NCBI GenBank assembly: GCA_973895155.1
Contig: OZ316891.1
Coordinates: 30,752,001-30,816,000 of the forward strand
Direction: 5' to 3'
DNA: 64,000 bases
DNA from: Marsupella aquatica
Lineage: Eukaryota; Marchantiophyta
The translations under genes were made by a program, and so were the position numbers. The notes under the pieces are model-generated. The model ran no database searches, had not been told where the DNA came from, and saw only the letters and a list, made by a program, of their open reading frames with translations. Positions 21,984 through 34,296 of the stretch are shown here, piece after piece (the first letter of the stretch is position 1; every line of letters begins with the position of its first letter).

Positions 21984-23936
21984 GAAGGCGTGCGAGCGCA
22001 CTTGGTCACAACGGTACTCCGAATGCCATAAAATGGTCATGACTCTAGTTGCAGAGCATGATGGACTTCTTACGGAGAAACTAGAAAAGGTAGCAAGCAT
22101 ACACTGAAGCAGCTTACTTGTTACAGATATGAAGAGTAACTTACAGACCCGCTTACAGATTAAGATTTAGCGCATCTCCTGCTTATTGCCTTCTTATTGC
22201 CATGCAAAAGTCAATAGCAACCATTCAGGCAAAGTATGTTCGTCTCAAGAGCTAGCTAGAAACTCTTCTATCGTGCAGGACAAAGAAATTGAGACAATGC
22301 AAGAGCGAGCTCGTGAACTCCAAAACACAATTGATGAGCTCACTCAAGTGGCTGATGCACGGAAGAAAGAAATTGTCAGTCTAACCCACCAATTCGAGAC
22401 GGTCCAGGTGAGCACGTGAAGTACTTCACAGCTCCAACAGACGAGTTGACAGATAAACTGAGATATTCTACAGAACAAAGAGTATAACGGATTTTTTTAA
22501 CGACTGTCCTCAAATGGAAGGAAAAGAAACCATGAATTACAATTTCTCAATACTTCACAACAACTTTATTTAAATAGTAGCCCTTACTGCAATAAGCTTT
22601 CTCGAACAGGGGAGAATGAGTGGCAGGCTAGGGGAATTGGAGCAAGCGAAGCAAGACCTAGAAGGCAATTTGAGGAAGAGAATACTCGAAGAGTATGACG
22701 GAAAGATAGCAGAATTAATGGCTCAATTGCAGAGTATCGAGTATGCAGTGTCCCTTGAACAGAGGGAAGCCCATACAAGGTGCTTCACATTGATGATGTG
22801 GCAGAAAATACATTAAATTGTCTATGACTGTTTTGGAAACCAGAGATAGGTTGATGGAATAGTTTCTGTCATGTGCATGGACCTTAAGTAACATTTTTCT
22901 TAAAAATTTCCCCACTCTTCCCATACTATGGCTCCATGCCAGGTCACAATCCTCTGTTGCATCCTATGTGTTATCATCCTCTGCAGGAAACCTCTATCAA
23001 TCAGAGCTCTTTACTCCAATGTCACAGTTCAAGATCTCAGGAGAGAGCGGGATGCGTTACGTATATTCTTTATCTATCTCACGTCTCTTCGCTCCGGAAT
23101 TGAATGTCGATTTTCAAAAGGCTGTTTTCAGCACTGCAGAGGGTTATTGGAGAATCCTTTCTTTCGTCCATTATTTGTCCGAGAAGTTGACTATGCCCGT
23201 GCCTACTCATTGCATTGCTCGTCCTGATGAGCGGAGCTGTTTCTGGAAACAGCTTGTTGGAGAAGGTGGCAAAACTGGAGAAAGAAATATTTTCTTTGAA
23301 AGGATCTCTCTCCCAAGTGAGAACTCACGAAACTAGGCAAGAGAGACTCATCTCAAACAATCATTTGTCATCAACTTCCATGCCATCTTGGATTACCATT
23401 GTCAATCCATTGGGTACCTTCTTCTTGATTTAGTATGCTCAATTCCCGGTGCTCCAAGTCTGTTTTAAAAGATATTGAATGTCTCATCCTGATCTAGAGT
23501 ATCAGCCATGTTGAACAGACTATCTGAGCGCAAGGCCACACTCACTGAAGAAGTGACCACTCTACAAGATGCTCTCCAGGACGGTCAAACCTTGTAAGTA
23601 GCCGAACTGTGATCACATTAACACAGCCGTCTCCTATGCCTGAAAATGAGGAATCGGTACAAGTGATTTTCGTCCTATAATTTTCGTGCACACCAACCTT
23701 TCCCTGAAGAGTTGACCTTTCCATGCATGTGTATTTGTACTAAGTCCTACAGATTAGAGAAGTCGGAAGTGGAGAAAACACGTGAGATATCTCTACTGCA
23801 TGAGTTTCTCCGTGAAGCTAGAGCAAAGGAGCATGTGTAAGTTATGCTTGCTTGCACTTTGAATCCTTGATTCAATTGATGTTCAAGGATAACTCAGTTG
23901 AAACAGGAGACTAGTGAAGAAATTTCCAAAGCAGAT
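21984..23936 (+). pseudogene. Inverted partial copy of CCDC57-like gene (exons 4-10)
   Basis: Reverse-oriented copy of 13,351-15,567. It holds part of exon 4 and exons 5, 6, 7 (truncated), 8, 9 and 10 with their introns. Coding blocks such as DKEIETMQERARELQNTIDE (22,279) and RMSGRLGELEQAKQDLEGNL (22,613) are almost unchanged. About 250 bp between exons 6 and 7 and the first part of exon 7 are deleted near 23,025, between short ACAGT repeats. It has no first exon, no 3' exons and no promoter of its own. The left edge, 21,984, corresponds to parent base 15,567, exactly next to the base where copy B begins. Confidence 0.9.
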
Positions 23937-23976
23937 GGTTTGATGCTGACCTTGTGAATTTGCAGGAGACGAAGCA

Positions 23977-25059
23977 ATGAAGGGCCCTCATACTCAAAAA
24001 CAAGTGCAAGTGCCTGTTCCGCTCAGTTCTAGCAGCAGGTCAACTAATTCAGGCACAAGTGAGGAATCTGAAGATGAAGTTCAGGTTCGACTACCAAGTG
24101 ACCAGGACAGTGGCAGCATGGACGAGGGGGAGCATACAAAGTCAAGGGCAAGAGAAAGGTTACAAACAAGAAAACAAATGACCAGGCATTGGACCAGGGT
24201 GCAAGACTAGTTGTAGACAATGATCATGTTGCTACACTAGTTCGGGAATATAGGAAGCATTTTATGGATTTTAGCAAGGATAGGAAGAAGAAGCCCAAGC
24301 AATTAATTCCAAACAAGGTGTGGACAAAGGTTTATAGCAACTACAAAAAACAATTCCCTAGGTCTGGATTTAGACCAGAGAGCCTCAAGATTCATCTACG
24401 ACAGGCATTGACTGAAATGCAATCCAGAGTCAATAATCTAGAGGCTGATAACCAAGATGGTGCTGAACTCCAAGATTCTGAGGAGATGAGGGAACTATAC
24501 AACACAAAAGGATTTTTACGTCGAAATGTCTTGCAGGTCAGACAACGAAGCATGGAAGGGAGTGTTTCTAAGAAACGCAAGGAGCCTTTTGAGTCAGCTC
24601 CACCAGCTAGCGATGGCACACCTAAACGTTTAACTCCACATGCAAAGAAGAGCAACACATCAAGCAAGCCTTTCACCGAGAAGGAGGCTCTCAAGCAAGC
24701 TGGTGAAGATATTGCCTCCGTGACTGTTGTTTGAGGTTAAGAGCATCAAAGAGAAAAAAACTGAAGGTGTTGCTTCAAAGGAGGTGGATGAGAAGAGGGC
24801 TTTGTTGATTGAGGCCAGATGTGTGGAGGCTACTGCTAGACATGAGGAGGCTGCTGCTAGGTGTGAAGAGGCTGCTGCCAGGCACAAGGAGTCCACTGCC
24901 AGATGTGAGGAGGCACATTCAAGAAAAGTGTTCCAGGACAAGCAGAACATTCTAGTTGAGATAGGCCTTCTAGAGAAACAGAGAGATGTAGGTATCATTA
25001 CTGTAGCTGAATTCAAGGAGAAGTGTAGAGTTGTTTTCGGGCTTAAAGCAACAATCTAA
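23977..25059 (+). pseudogene. Harbinger Myb/SANT-like (trihelix type) protein
   Basis: Probable second protein of the Harbinger element; these proteins bind the transposon ends and aid transposase import. The central frame (24,189-24,734) holds a Myb/SANT-like domain: HVATLVREYRKHFMDF, then basic KDRKKKPKQLIPNKVWTKVY and NYKKQFPRSGFRPESLKIHL. A Ser/Lys-rich region follows. The C-terminal block (24,727-25,059) is a coiled coil with repeated E-A-x-A-R-x-E-E units between residues about 35 and 65. An acidic N-terminal block (23,977-24,150) is in a different frame, and another shift lies near 24,727. Either small introns or frameshifts explain this; both are possible. Confidence 0.65.
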
Positions 25060-25062
25060 ATC

Positions 25063-26202
25063 AAGATAGAGATCCCAGTCCTTGCATAGACATTTTGTTT
25101 ATGGCCGCAACATAGTTTTGAGAGTTTGTGACATTCAAGAATAACTTCAAGATAGTTTACAGCAAGACATCATTTTGTTTGGTACCTTTAAAGCAAAAAT
25201 ATAGGGGAGGGCCCAATCTTGTGATGGGCATTTTGAACCCAATTGTATTTTGAAGCGCATGCAAGACTATTTGGAGAACTCCAGTTCAATTCAATCTCGT
25301 TGCAACAGTCTCTGTTTTGAGTCATTGAGTCACTGCAATATTCCATTATTAGGTAAGTAGGCCTGGCATTGCCTAGTTTAGGGGTATTATCGTCACTGTG
25401 CCCTGTTCGGATACATCAATCGTAGAACTGTGCTCATTGTGCCTTGCTTGAACACAACAATCATAGAAACCTGCTCAATAGTCCTAGTGGGCTAGTTCAC
25501 CCACATTTAATATTGCTAGTAGAAGCTATGTCTGGCATCTACAATCCTCTTGGCCCTTGGGGTGGACTGGTTCACCCACATTTAATATTTCTAGCAGACG
25601 CTCTGTTTGTCTATCAATCAATACATCATGGGGTGGATTGTGAATAACAGCTCGGGGCCAATGCTACTACCGAGCACAAAGAGGACAAGATTGAGAAAGG
25701 AAATCTTTTGTTAGTCACCGCAATATTCATTATTATCCCTGGCCAGATAACGAGCCACACTGTTGTCTCTTACTAAGAATTATTATCCTTTGGGCAAACT
25801 AGTAATATCCTTTTGCAGCTTGCTATCTCCATGAGATTTTTGTGACAATATTCTTTTGGAGGGGGCTACAGTGTTGTTTAAACCTGCATGGCGTCAGAAT
25901 GGATCTTCTCAATTGCAGGGGAATATATGAGTATCCCAACATGTTCACACATTTGGCATGTACCTAGTACGAGCGGACTTGTGTTGTGTGGGACTTTCGA
26001 CAATCATGAGCACTTGAAGCCAGCCAGTAGAATCAATCCAGAGCATATTATAATAATAAGATAAGACAAGATGTTGCGAGCTAGCACATCAGAAGAACCA
26101 AACAGGCTGTCTAGAATTATATAATAGTTATACAAATCCAAAGTTGCAATGTCAATCATCCATTGATTTCATTCATTTGTCCACATATGAACAGTAAGTT
26201 CT
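25063..26202. other. Internal Harbinger spacer; no gene
   Basis: AT-rich region between the convergent Harbinger genes. It contains an imperfect direct duplication (TTCACCCACATTTAATATT at about 25,496 and again at about 25,570). No coding sequence is evident. Confidence 0.5.
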
Positions 26203-26228
26203 CCCTCTCTACTCTCTCTCTCTCTCTA
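26203..26228. repeat. CT microsatellite
   Basis: Run of mostly CT dinucleotides (CTCTCTACTCTCTCTCTCTC-type), interrupted by one A. Confidence 0.9.
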
Positions 26229-26270
26229 TTGCTTTTGGATCGTCTCTAGTAAGTCAGTTACTCCATCAAG

Positions 26271-27775
26271 TTACTCCATGTTATTATGGCACGGAAATGC
26301 ATAATATTCCATACTGTCCTCAAGTTTAGACTTAATAGTCCCCTGCCCAGCCTCTCTCTCTCTGGCATGGCCCCTAGGGCCTACCACCTGTTCATCCATG
26401 TTCCGTCTGCGTATGTGAATAAAGTTTGTAAGGAGGGTAGCAGATGTGAACATAACTTTGAATCTGGGTCTTCTGAGGTCCCACTGTTTATGGAGATGAT
26501 GCCACTTCATCTTCAATCCACAGATTCCCCACTCCACTTGTACTCTATACCCTGCATGCATCTTATTGAAAGATCTGACTGCTCCACGAGGTAGTCGCAT
26601 AGTGCAAATTTTGGTTTTGCTGTAGCCTCTCAAAATATAGTGCTCCATTCCCTTGTAACCTGAATCACCCATAAGAAACTCACAATATTCTCTAATGTTC
26701 ACAAATAAATTCCTGAAGTTTGCTTCAACCCACGAATTCTATAGAATTGTGCAATCATGAAATGATCTTGGATATCCTGGATATATGAATATGAATAAAC
26801 CGTTTTGGTCAACTACCATGGTTGAATCCATACAATACATTTTCTTACTGCCCTGGTACCATCTCTTATGTCTAGGATCCTCAAAAGGTCTTCTGATTTT
26901 CACAAGAGTTCCATCCACAATCCCAATACAACCTACAAGCTGAGGAATGGTTTGCCCTAAGATCTTCGCTCCTCCTGAGATGGCCATCTAATCTCCTCAG
27001 CGATTGCCTGATTGAATAGGTAGCCACAAACAAGGCATCGTCGCATACAGCAGCCCTACACCAATTCCAGCGACTCGCATCAAAGTTCATTGTGTTGTCG
27101 TGCTTCAAATAAAGCACAAAACTCATGAGACGCTGATCAGGGGACAATTTACATGGGCGGCCAGAAATAGTGTGATGTCTGCTTGAGGACCTTGCGTTCA
27201 TTTGCAACAATGGACATACCAGACGGGATAGTTCTTCAAATTCCTCAGGTGTGAAATTTGTCAGATCTTTAAACTATTGTGAGTGGCCAATGTGTCGTGT
27301 GAGTAAATCATTCACTGGCAAATTGTGGATCACAGAACTCTGGTTCTCTCGGGAAAGCTCTATTGGCTCAAAGGACTCTATCATAGTCAAGTAAGCTCTC
27401 GTAGTTGTTGCCAAGATGAGATAGAGCTGCACATCCAGGTCAATAGCAGATTTGTCATCACTGCTACTATCACTACTAGCATCAATGTCCCTCTTGTCAA
27501 CTTGGAACACCTCAAAGTCTTGAATGTCCATCGAGATATGTGCACACCAAAGAGAAGCTTTTGGATCGACGACCAATGCCAGTGGCCAATTGCCCATCAG
27601 CCCTACTCCTTCTGCTCCACTCACAGTGAAATCTCGAGAGCTCCAATCCTCTACTCTGATCGAATGATCCAGAATTCCAGATGGCTCGTAGGGAACAAAA
27701 AGCAAGTGAGTACAATAACAAATGTTGCCCTCCCGGCACACTACGTCTTCTCCTCTTTTTCTCCATCCTATCCAC
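26271..27775 (-). pseudogene. HARBI1-like DDE transposase, frame-broken
   Basis: DNA transposase of the PIF/Harbinger family. All three expected catalytic blocks are visible: D in GCIGIVDGTLVKI (26,915), D in FLMGDSGYKGMEHY (26,666) and E in YRVQVEWGICGLKMKW (26,534). The N-terminal part has LTNFTPEEFEELSRLVCPLL, CKLSPDQRLMSFVLYLKHDN and the start-like MDRMEKKRRRR. The frame is broken by a TAG at about 27,273 (within HSQ*FKDL), two shifts between about 27,030 and 26,950, and a TAG at about 26,739 (after HDCTIL). The family normally has about 350-450 residues, which fits this span. Confidence 0.8.
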
Positions 27776-29160
27776 AGAATCTATATTTGAGAAGTTGGGC
27801 TTGGCCTCGAGCGTTTATGACACCGTTGACACACCGAGAAGGCATACGGAGGACAGGAATTGATCCAAAACTCACAAGTCGCCAGCGTTGTGTGCTTTGA
27901 ACTTCCCCGACTGTTGTTTGGCAGTCTCACACACTCAAAAACCCACAAGGCAAGCCACAATTCGCCTTCCAAATAACCAAAACACTTCCAATTTGATTCA
28001 GTCTCTCCACCACCACCTCTACTCCCACAGGTAGATGACAACTACATTACCATTCCCGACTTCACCTCCTCTAGTCCAGTCCAATCCAATGCAGTCCAAT
28101 GCAAAGAACGACTCTGAATGCTCCGAAGTAAATCTTAGTGGACAAAATGCTCCGCAAAAGGCGCAATTTCACATGGTGGGGACAACCAAAAGAAGGTGAA
28201 GAGACTCACAACTTGGAATAACAGGGAGTCCAAGGGACTAAGGAGTCAGATTCACCAACATCGCCAGATTCAACGACAATTTTGAGTACAGATTTTGAAT
28301 GTGAACTGATGAACTCACAACCCTAAAGAAACGAAGAAGGTTCAGCACATTCTTAGCATGTCAAGAGCCCAAAAGTCCCAATTCCCCTTTCCAGTTCAGC
28401 ACTTAGCCCCCGCAACCAAATACGCACAATTTCGCAAGAACTTGCAGCAGCTTACTCGAAATTCCACCACTTCAACATTCCTCAATCGTCCTACCACCGA
28501 AATGCATCGACCAAAATCAAAATCACCACTACTACGAATCGATCATCTCAGCAGAGACCGCAGTGTTTGATAGTTGGTATCTGCAATTGTGCGCGAGATA
28601 CAAAGCATAAGGACATATGCTTCGTGTTGACATTGTTGCCATTTGTGGAGCATTAGTACCCCCCATGATAATTTCCTTCTCCTCTATCCGTTAACCCTAT
28701 CGGGGGTTAACTCAACCTTAAAGTTAACATTGGGCTGTAGGATGATGACGCCTGTATCTTTACATTTGACTCTAGTACAGTTATACTTAAACTTGGTCAA
28801 GTTGCTAAAGGTGAATGAATTTATGGATATCTGGACCTCAACCACAGTTTATAACTAACCATCCTTCAAACACAGTGGACTTTAAAGATATCTCTGTTAT
28901 GTAAAAGTTTATTTTGGTTTTTTTGTCACACACCAATCTCTACAATGCCGTATGGTAAAGGCATAATACCAGTCCTTATTGACTATAAATTGCATAGTCA
29001 ATAATTTTTTGTGTCCATAATCTATAATAAGGAAGTTAAGGTACATCAAATTGTCAGTTTTGAGATGCTCTACCAAAGCAAAGAAACCTTAAAAATGAGG
29101 TCTATCAAATTGTCAGCTTTGAGACCCCCTATTAAAAACCAAGAAACCTTAAAAAATTTG
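27776..29160. other. No gene recognised
   Basis: Possible right end of the Harbinger element and flank. Short direct repeats such as CCAATGCAGTCCAATGC occur near 28,085. Sequence becomes strongly AT-rich after 28,600. No gene recognised. Confidence 0.5.
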
Positions 29161-29415
29161 GGCTTGCTCTGATGGCCTCGTTTGGTTTTCTTGTCCCCCA
29201 CGAAGTAAAGGTAAAGGAGTGGGAAAGGAGACCACTAACAATTTAGGCCTGCTCTGTTGGGCTGGTTTGGTTTTCTTGTCCCCCACGGAGTAAAGGTAAA
29301 GGAGTGGGAAAGGAGACCATTAACAATTTAGGCCTGCTCTGTTGGGCTCGTTTGGTTTTCTTATCCCCCATGAAGTAGAGGTAAAAGGAGGAGTTGGAAA
29401 AGGAGGCCATGAGGA
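29161..29415. repeat. Tandem repeat, about 86 bp x 3
   Basis: Three units starting at about 29,161, 29,248 and 29,333. Each contains TTTGGTTTTCTTGTCCCCCA followed by GTAAAGGTAAAGGAGTGGGA and ACAATTTAGGCCTGC. The first two are nearly identical and the third is more diverged. Confidence 0.85.
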
Positions 29416-30214
29416 GCAATATTATTGGCTGAGATTTCAATTCAGTTATGTGATGGGGGGGAGAAAATGCCTCCAAAGTATTTTCTCCGCATACAGTTTT
29501 CTCTGCATGAGTATAGAGTCACAAAAATATAATTTGGTCACAATATTCTCACTCACACCAACACTCTTTAGTTTGTATACAGTACTCAAGCATGGGGTAT
29601 TGGAGTATACATAGTATATTGTATTACACACAAATAAAAGTACATTAAATGCTCTCCCCTCAATGTACGTGTGTACTTGATTTTCTTTGTCTTTCACTTG
29701 TTAGAATTTACTAATGCTTTTATATATTTCACTTTGGGTGTAATTGGTCAAAAGGCACGACACTTAAAGGGGCTTCCTATTTGTTTTTGTGTGAAATTGG
29801 TCACCTCAAAAATATTTTTAAAGGGGCGTTTTTTTTAGAAGAAGCGATGAGTAAGGAGCATGCCCCATGGTTGATCTCATTATTTTATTTTCTTTGAGAG
29901 TTAAAAGGGATAGATGATCAAGGGTATTTTAAAGAAGGGGAAAATCAAAAAGACAAAATTAGACATTTTTATTTTTTGGCCGTGATGGAGGATTACTTTA
30001 AGGGGAGCAATAAAAAGGGTTTACAGAATCCTATTACACTCAACTAGCTAACCCCTATATTCGATCTCATTTTACACTCATTTGTTCCTCCCCTTTCAAT
30101 ACCCTTAAACCATCCATAAAGAAGTGAGAGATTTCAGGTTTTATAAATCTTTCGTTTTTCTTGCAAGAAGGGGTCAACATCAAAACAAAAAAAATGCTTT
30201 TATTCCTTTCCTAG

Positions 30215-31446
30215 ACATCCGCATTGATCAGAATTGCACCCATAGGAGTTGTAGCTCATGCCATTAAAGGACAAACCTATCATTCAGCGTTATCGATAAG
30301 ACCAATGCAAAAATTTGAGGCTTTGAAAAGACTTGCACTCTTACGATTGCAAAAGCGTTGGAAGCATATACAATATTTGATTATCGATGAAAAATCCATG
30401 CTAGGATTAAAATCACTTGCAAAAATATATTTGCGCCTACGACAAGCATTTCCTAGCTCCTGAGATAAATTTTTTGGTGGGATTTCTGTTCTATTATTTG
30501 GAGATTTTGGGCAACTTCCTCCGGTGGGAGATACTCCTCTATTGGGGGACCTATCCAATTTAGGTGGAGATGCACTTGATCAAACATTGCAAGGAAAATT
30601 AACATATTTTTCATTTGAGGTTTCCACCATCTTATCAATAGTGATGCGCCAAGGAGGCAATGATCAAGAGGAAATCAAGTTTAGAGACTTATTACTAAGA
30701 TTGTGCGATCGATGTTGCATGCTTGAAGATTGGAAGTTGATGGCACATGATTTAAAGTGGATTGGAATGGATGCTTAAAATTAGTGCAACAAGAATTGGA
30801 GAAGATGAAAGATGCTATTCGGATCTATCCAAGACAAAAAAAATGTTGTAACCTACAATGAATTTGATCTCAAAAATAGTGGTTTTCCTGTCAAGATTTT
30901 GGTTGCCGATCATCCAACAGGAGCTGGCGATGCCTTGAAAGGTAGTGTAGATGATGTCGGAGGTCTTTTGACCAAAATATTCTTATCTAAAGGATCCAAC
31001 GTCATGTTGACCCAAATTCTTTGGGTACAAGAGGGTCTTGTGAATGAAAATACAGGGGTTGTGCATGATCTTGTATGGTTGGATCTTTTGGATGCCGCTA
31101 GCAATTTGCCCGATATCATTTTTATAGCTATGAAAAGTTATAAAGGCTCTACATGTTGGCATACTACAAACGGAATGACATTGGTTCCAATATCTCCATC
31201 TGTGGCCACATGGGAGAAAGAGACATCACATAAACGAAAATCATTATCGAGGAAACAATTTCCTTTGGTTCTTGCAAATACTATAATAGTTCACAAGGCG
31301 CAAGGTGCAACTGTTGAAAAAACAGTATTTGACTAGAGCAGTTCAGAATTTGCAATTGGACTCAACTATGTAGCGGTATCGCGCGTAAAAAAGTTATGCA
31401 ATATAGTATTTGAGAAATATTTTGCCTACGAGCGTGTTCATCTTTA
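30215..31446 (+). pseudogene. PIF1-like (Helitron-type) DNA helicase relic
   Basis: Translated pieces match the PIF1-like helicase of plant Helitrons in order: PIGVVAHAIKGQTYHSALSI (family PTGVAA...G.TIHSAL), the Walker B-like YLIIDEKSML, then GGISVLLFGDFGQLPPVGDT, and the late ANTIIVHKAQGATVEKTV and GLNYVAVSRVKKL motifs. The Walker A start is missing or lost to the left. A TGA at about 30,462, a stop at 30,776 and one or more frameshifts break it. No Rep domain or Helitron end (CTRR hairpin) was found, so the element type is inferred from the helicase alone. Confidence 0.75.
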
Positions 31447-32899
31447 GATGCTGGTTTGTATATACGTCAACGAAAGGTTGACGATGAGAGGAGAAAAAAC
31501 AAAATTCTTTATGATTTATTTCAGATTAGCTAGTGGACGCTTTAGGGGTTAATTTAGGTTAGTCTTTTAGATACATTTTTTTCTCCATCAAATAAATAAT
31601 TACATGTATTCTAGTTCAAACTTATATTATTTTGAGGTATCATATTATAATGAATTATCTTCTCCTTGTATTTATTGATTTTTCTCAAATTTAAATGCAA
31701 CCCCAACTTATCATGTTTTGTACTATTGCGAGTCCGGAATGGTTCATTCGGACCCCACTAGAGGTCCCTTCCAAAATTCCTGGCACCACAGTGTGTCATG
31801 TCAACAACAACCGCAACAAACAAGACTCATAAGTTTTGTGAATCAAACTTATAGTTTTCATTCATGTTTGTATCAATTTGAGTGTAAATTTTGGGATGCC
31901 ATGTTGTAAAAAGAAAAGTAAAAAAGTGGAAATGCAAAGAGCAAGACAATTAAAACTGTCACTGTGTAACCATTTAATTATTTCCAATTTAAAAATTTAA
32001 ATTCAAAGATTTATAAAATATATTTTTCATATAATAAATAATGACTAATAATTAACTTGATAACTTCCTTGTTAAAGGGTAATTGACACCTGGAGTAAGA
32101 TTTCCAATACTTTATAATTAAGGTAAACTACTAACCATGGTCTGAACTTGAACACTTGACTAATTCATACAATTCATTTGATCAGACATTCATCTAATTG
32201 CAAATGAACTTGTCACTGATTGAATTCTGATTTTCCTAGCTTGAGAATTTGGTAGCATATAACGAAAAGGCCTGATTTTGACAAATACTTGTGATAACCA
32301 TACTGTCAATTAACCAAGGGTCCACGAACTAATTGGTATAGTGATAACTCTCGCGAGGCCGGAAAAGGCCGGAGAGGAGGAAGACCGAGACTCCGAGAGA
32401 GGGAGGGAGTGGGAGCTCGTGCATAGCTTTGTAACGTACGAACGAGACGTCGGGAGGGCCGAAGGATTTGCTTCGCACTGCAGTGAAGGGGTTTGTAAGG
32501 CGCTTCCTCTAGTAGTGAAAAGACAGACGAAGTGAAACGCGGGCAAGGACGGATACGGACACCCGACCAGCGCGTTTTGATCTTAGTTGATCCCTGATCC
32601 GCAGCACGAGCAGGAGGGAATTGGACACCGATTTTGCGTGTAGGTCGTTCTCATGAAGGTCCTTTGCGGAAGAGAAAAATTGTCCTCGATAGCAATTGTG
32701 ATTCCCAGTACCGATCCCGGACGCGTTGTGGTTCTTGCTCAACGAGCGGAGTTGTCTATCTGTTTCGTCCAGTGCGGAGGTGTTGGCGGAAATTAATGAA
32801 GTCCGGTGGATCAGCTGCAGCTGCGGGGGGATGAAGCAGATTGAGTGAGCTGATGGTGAGGAAGAAAGATCAGTGCCGATGTAGATAGACAGAAGAAGA
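31447..32899. other. AT-rich spacer, then GC-rich leader of ICMT gene
   Basis: To about 32,300 the sequence is very AT-rich with no gene. From 32,340 it turns GC-rich and purine-rich and probably includes promoter and 5' leader of the ICMT-family gene. Homology to the truncated copy at 20,234 begins at 32,900, so the upstream region is unique to this locus. Confidence 0.5.
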
Positions 32900-33013
32900 C
32901 TCTTTGCATTTGAGTCTTGGCGTTGGCACCGGGCAACGCCATTGAGCTGAGCGAGAGCAGCAACAGGAATACTCACAGAATCGGAATTTGTGCGAGCAGT
33001 GAGGACTGGCGTT

Positions 33014-34264
33014 ATGGAGGCCGTGGCCGCGGTTGGGATTGGTAGAAGTTCGGGTGTGATCCCTTCACGGGCGGCCAATGCAGCAGGGAGTCGAGTCGCG
33101 GTGGATCCCCCGAGGGCCATAAGTGGTTTTGGGTTGCGTCGAGGAGAATCGAGCAAGGAATTCGCTGTCGTTAGGCTTTTAGGATTTAAGCAGGGTTTGG
33201 GGGCTTTAGGGCAACAGCAGCGGAGGTGGAAACAGAGCAGCAATGGAGAGGGGTCTCGGATGCAATGGATTGCAGCAGCTACGAACAGTGAAAGGAACTT
33301 TTTGGGTAGTGAGGAGGAAGCACTGGACCCTGAATCACGGCCTATCTCCCTGCCCATTATAGGTGAGATACCCTTGACTCACAAAGAGCTGAACATGTTC
33401 ACTCCCATGAAATTGGTGGTATGGGTTTTTCTTGGGACGCTGATTTACAGCATATGGAAGCTCATTGCGTCGATAACCATTTTTAATCCCGTGTTTTTAA
33501 TGTACTCAACCTGGATATTCGTGAAGTGGCCATGGCCAGCAGCTGTTTCAGTGGGAATTGCGACACTCGTTACTGCATATCGAACGTCTCAGAGGCAGCC
33601 CAAGGAATGGGAGCAAGTGGTCCTGCTCCTGGGCTCGTTGACATGGTTGATTCTGGTGCCTCATGGTTTGTTTAATGGATTCGTGGATGGCTGGCCTCTG
33701 ATACTTTACGTTCTGTACTCTGGGTTCTTCCTCATGAGTGCATTGGTCCGGTACCGTTTGTATGGAGATCTGGCAAGCAAAAGTGACGACAAGCAGTGGG
33801 AAACCTACCCCTCCAGGTTGTGGCAGATAGGGTTCGTCATCTGTGTTGTGTTGGGGCATTGGCTAGCAGCTTTAGAGGCACCATTTCTTCTTGAGACCTG
33901 GAATCTCCAGTGGACGAGCATAGTGGCCATATTTTCTCTGGCCTTGTCGGTGGTGACGCACTACACTGCTACCTATTTCTTGGGGAAGTATTTTGATAGG
34001 TTAGTAAGGCCTAAAGCGGTGGTGATGTTTGGACCTTATAGATTCGTCCGCCACCCCATTTACGCGAGCTATATGCTTCTCTTCGCAGGGTACTGCCTGG
34101 CGTTTAGATCCTATCTGAGCTTGGTGTTCTTGACCATGGCATGTATCTTGTACTACGAGCAACGAACAAAGCTGGAGGAGGGTATGTTGGCAGACTTTTT
34201 TGGGGAGCTTTATGAATCTTACAGGGGAAAGGTCAAGCAAAAATACTTGCCTCTCGTATATTAA
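33014..34264 (+). CDS. ICMT-family (isoprenylcysteine/phospholipid methyltransferase-like) membrane protein
   Basis: Intronless, 416 residues, ATG 33,014 to TAA 34,262. The first 80 or so residues are Ala/Gly/Arg/Ser-rich with few acidic residues, resembling a chloroplast transit peptide. LPIIGEIPLTHKELN follows, then about eight hydrophobic segments, including residues near 130-155, 165-190, 205-225, 230-250, 275-295 and 310-335. The C-terminus has the ICMT/PEMT-type motif FVRHPIYASYMLLFAG (near residue 335) and EQRTKLEEGML, the methyl-donor-binding signature. Substrate cannot be inferred; plants have several plastid members of this family without known substrates. I chose 33,014 as it is the first ATG in frame. 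A near-identical 5' fragment sits at 20,234-21,005. The gene lies at the right edge of the proposed inversion and 33 bp from copy B. Confidence 0.85.
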   Translation: MEAVAAVGIGRSSGVIPSRAANAAGSRVAVDPPRAISGFGLRRGESSKEFAVVRLLGFKQGLGALGQQQRRWKQSSNGEGSRMQWIAAATNSERNFLGSEEEALDPESRPISLPIIGEIPLTHKELNMFTPMKLVVWVFLGTLIYSIWKLIASITIFNPVFLMYSTWIFVKWPWPAAVSVGIATLVTAYRTSQRQPKEWEQVVLLLGSLTWLILVPHGLFNGFVDGWPLILYVLYSGFFLMSALVRYRLYGDLASKSDDKQWETYPSRLWQIGFVICVVLGHWLAALEAPFLLETWNLQWTSIVAIFSLALSVVTHYTATYFLGKYFDRLVRPKAVVMFGPYRFVRHPIYASYMLLFAGYCLAFRSYLSLVFLTMACILYYEQRTKLEEGMLADFFGELYESYRGKVKQKYLPLVY

Positions 34265-34296
34265 TGTTGCACTGCAATTTCTATCATGCAATAAAT

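Larger units (their letters stand above)
23977..27775. mobile_element. PIF/Harbinger DNA transposon, degenerate
   Basis: A Myb/SANT-like protein gene on the plus strand faces a HARBI1-like DDE transposase on the minus strand, the two-gene makeup of PIF/Harbinger transposons. Terminal inverted repeats and 3-bp target duplications were not located, so true ends are unknown and may lie outside these coordinates. Both genes have frame breaks, so the copy is probably dead. It lies inside the segment proposed to be inverted. Confidence 0.75.

Noticed and set aside
32320-32360. tRNA-like A box (TTGGTATAGTGATAAC)
   Set aside because: No B box at proper spacing and no cloverleaf.
32509-33357. 282-codon antisense frame over the ICMT gene start
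   Set aside because: Shadow of a GC-rich coding region; the plus-strand frame has clear family motifs.
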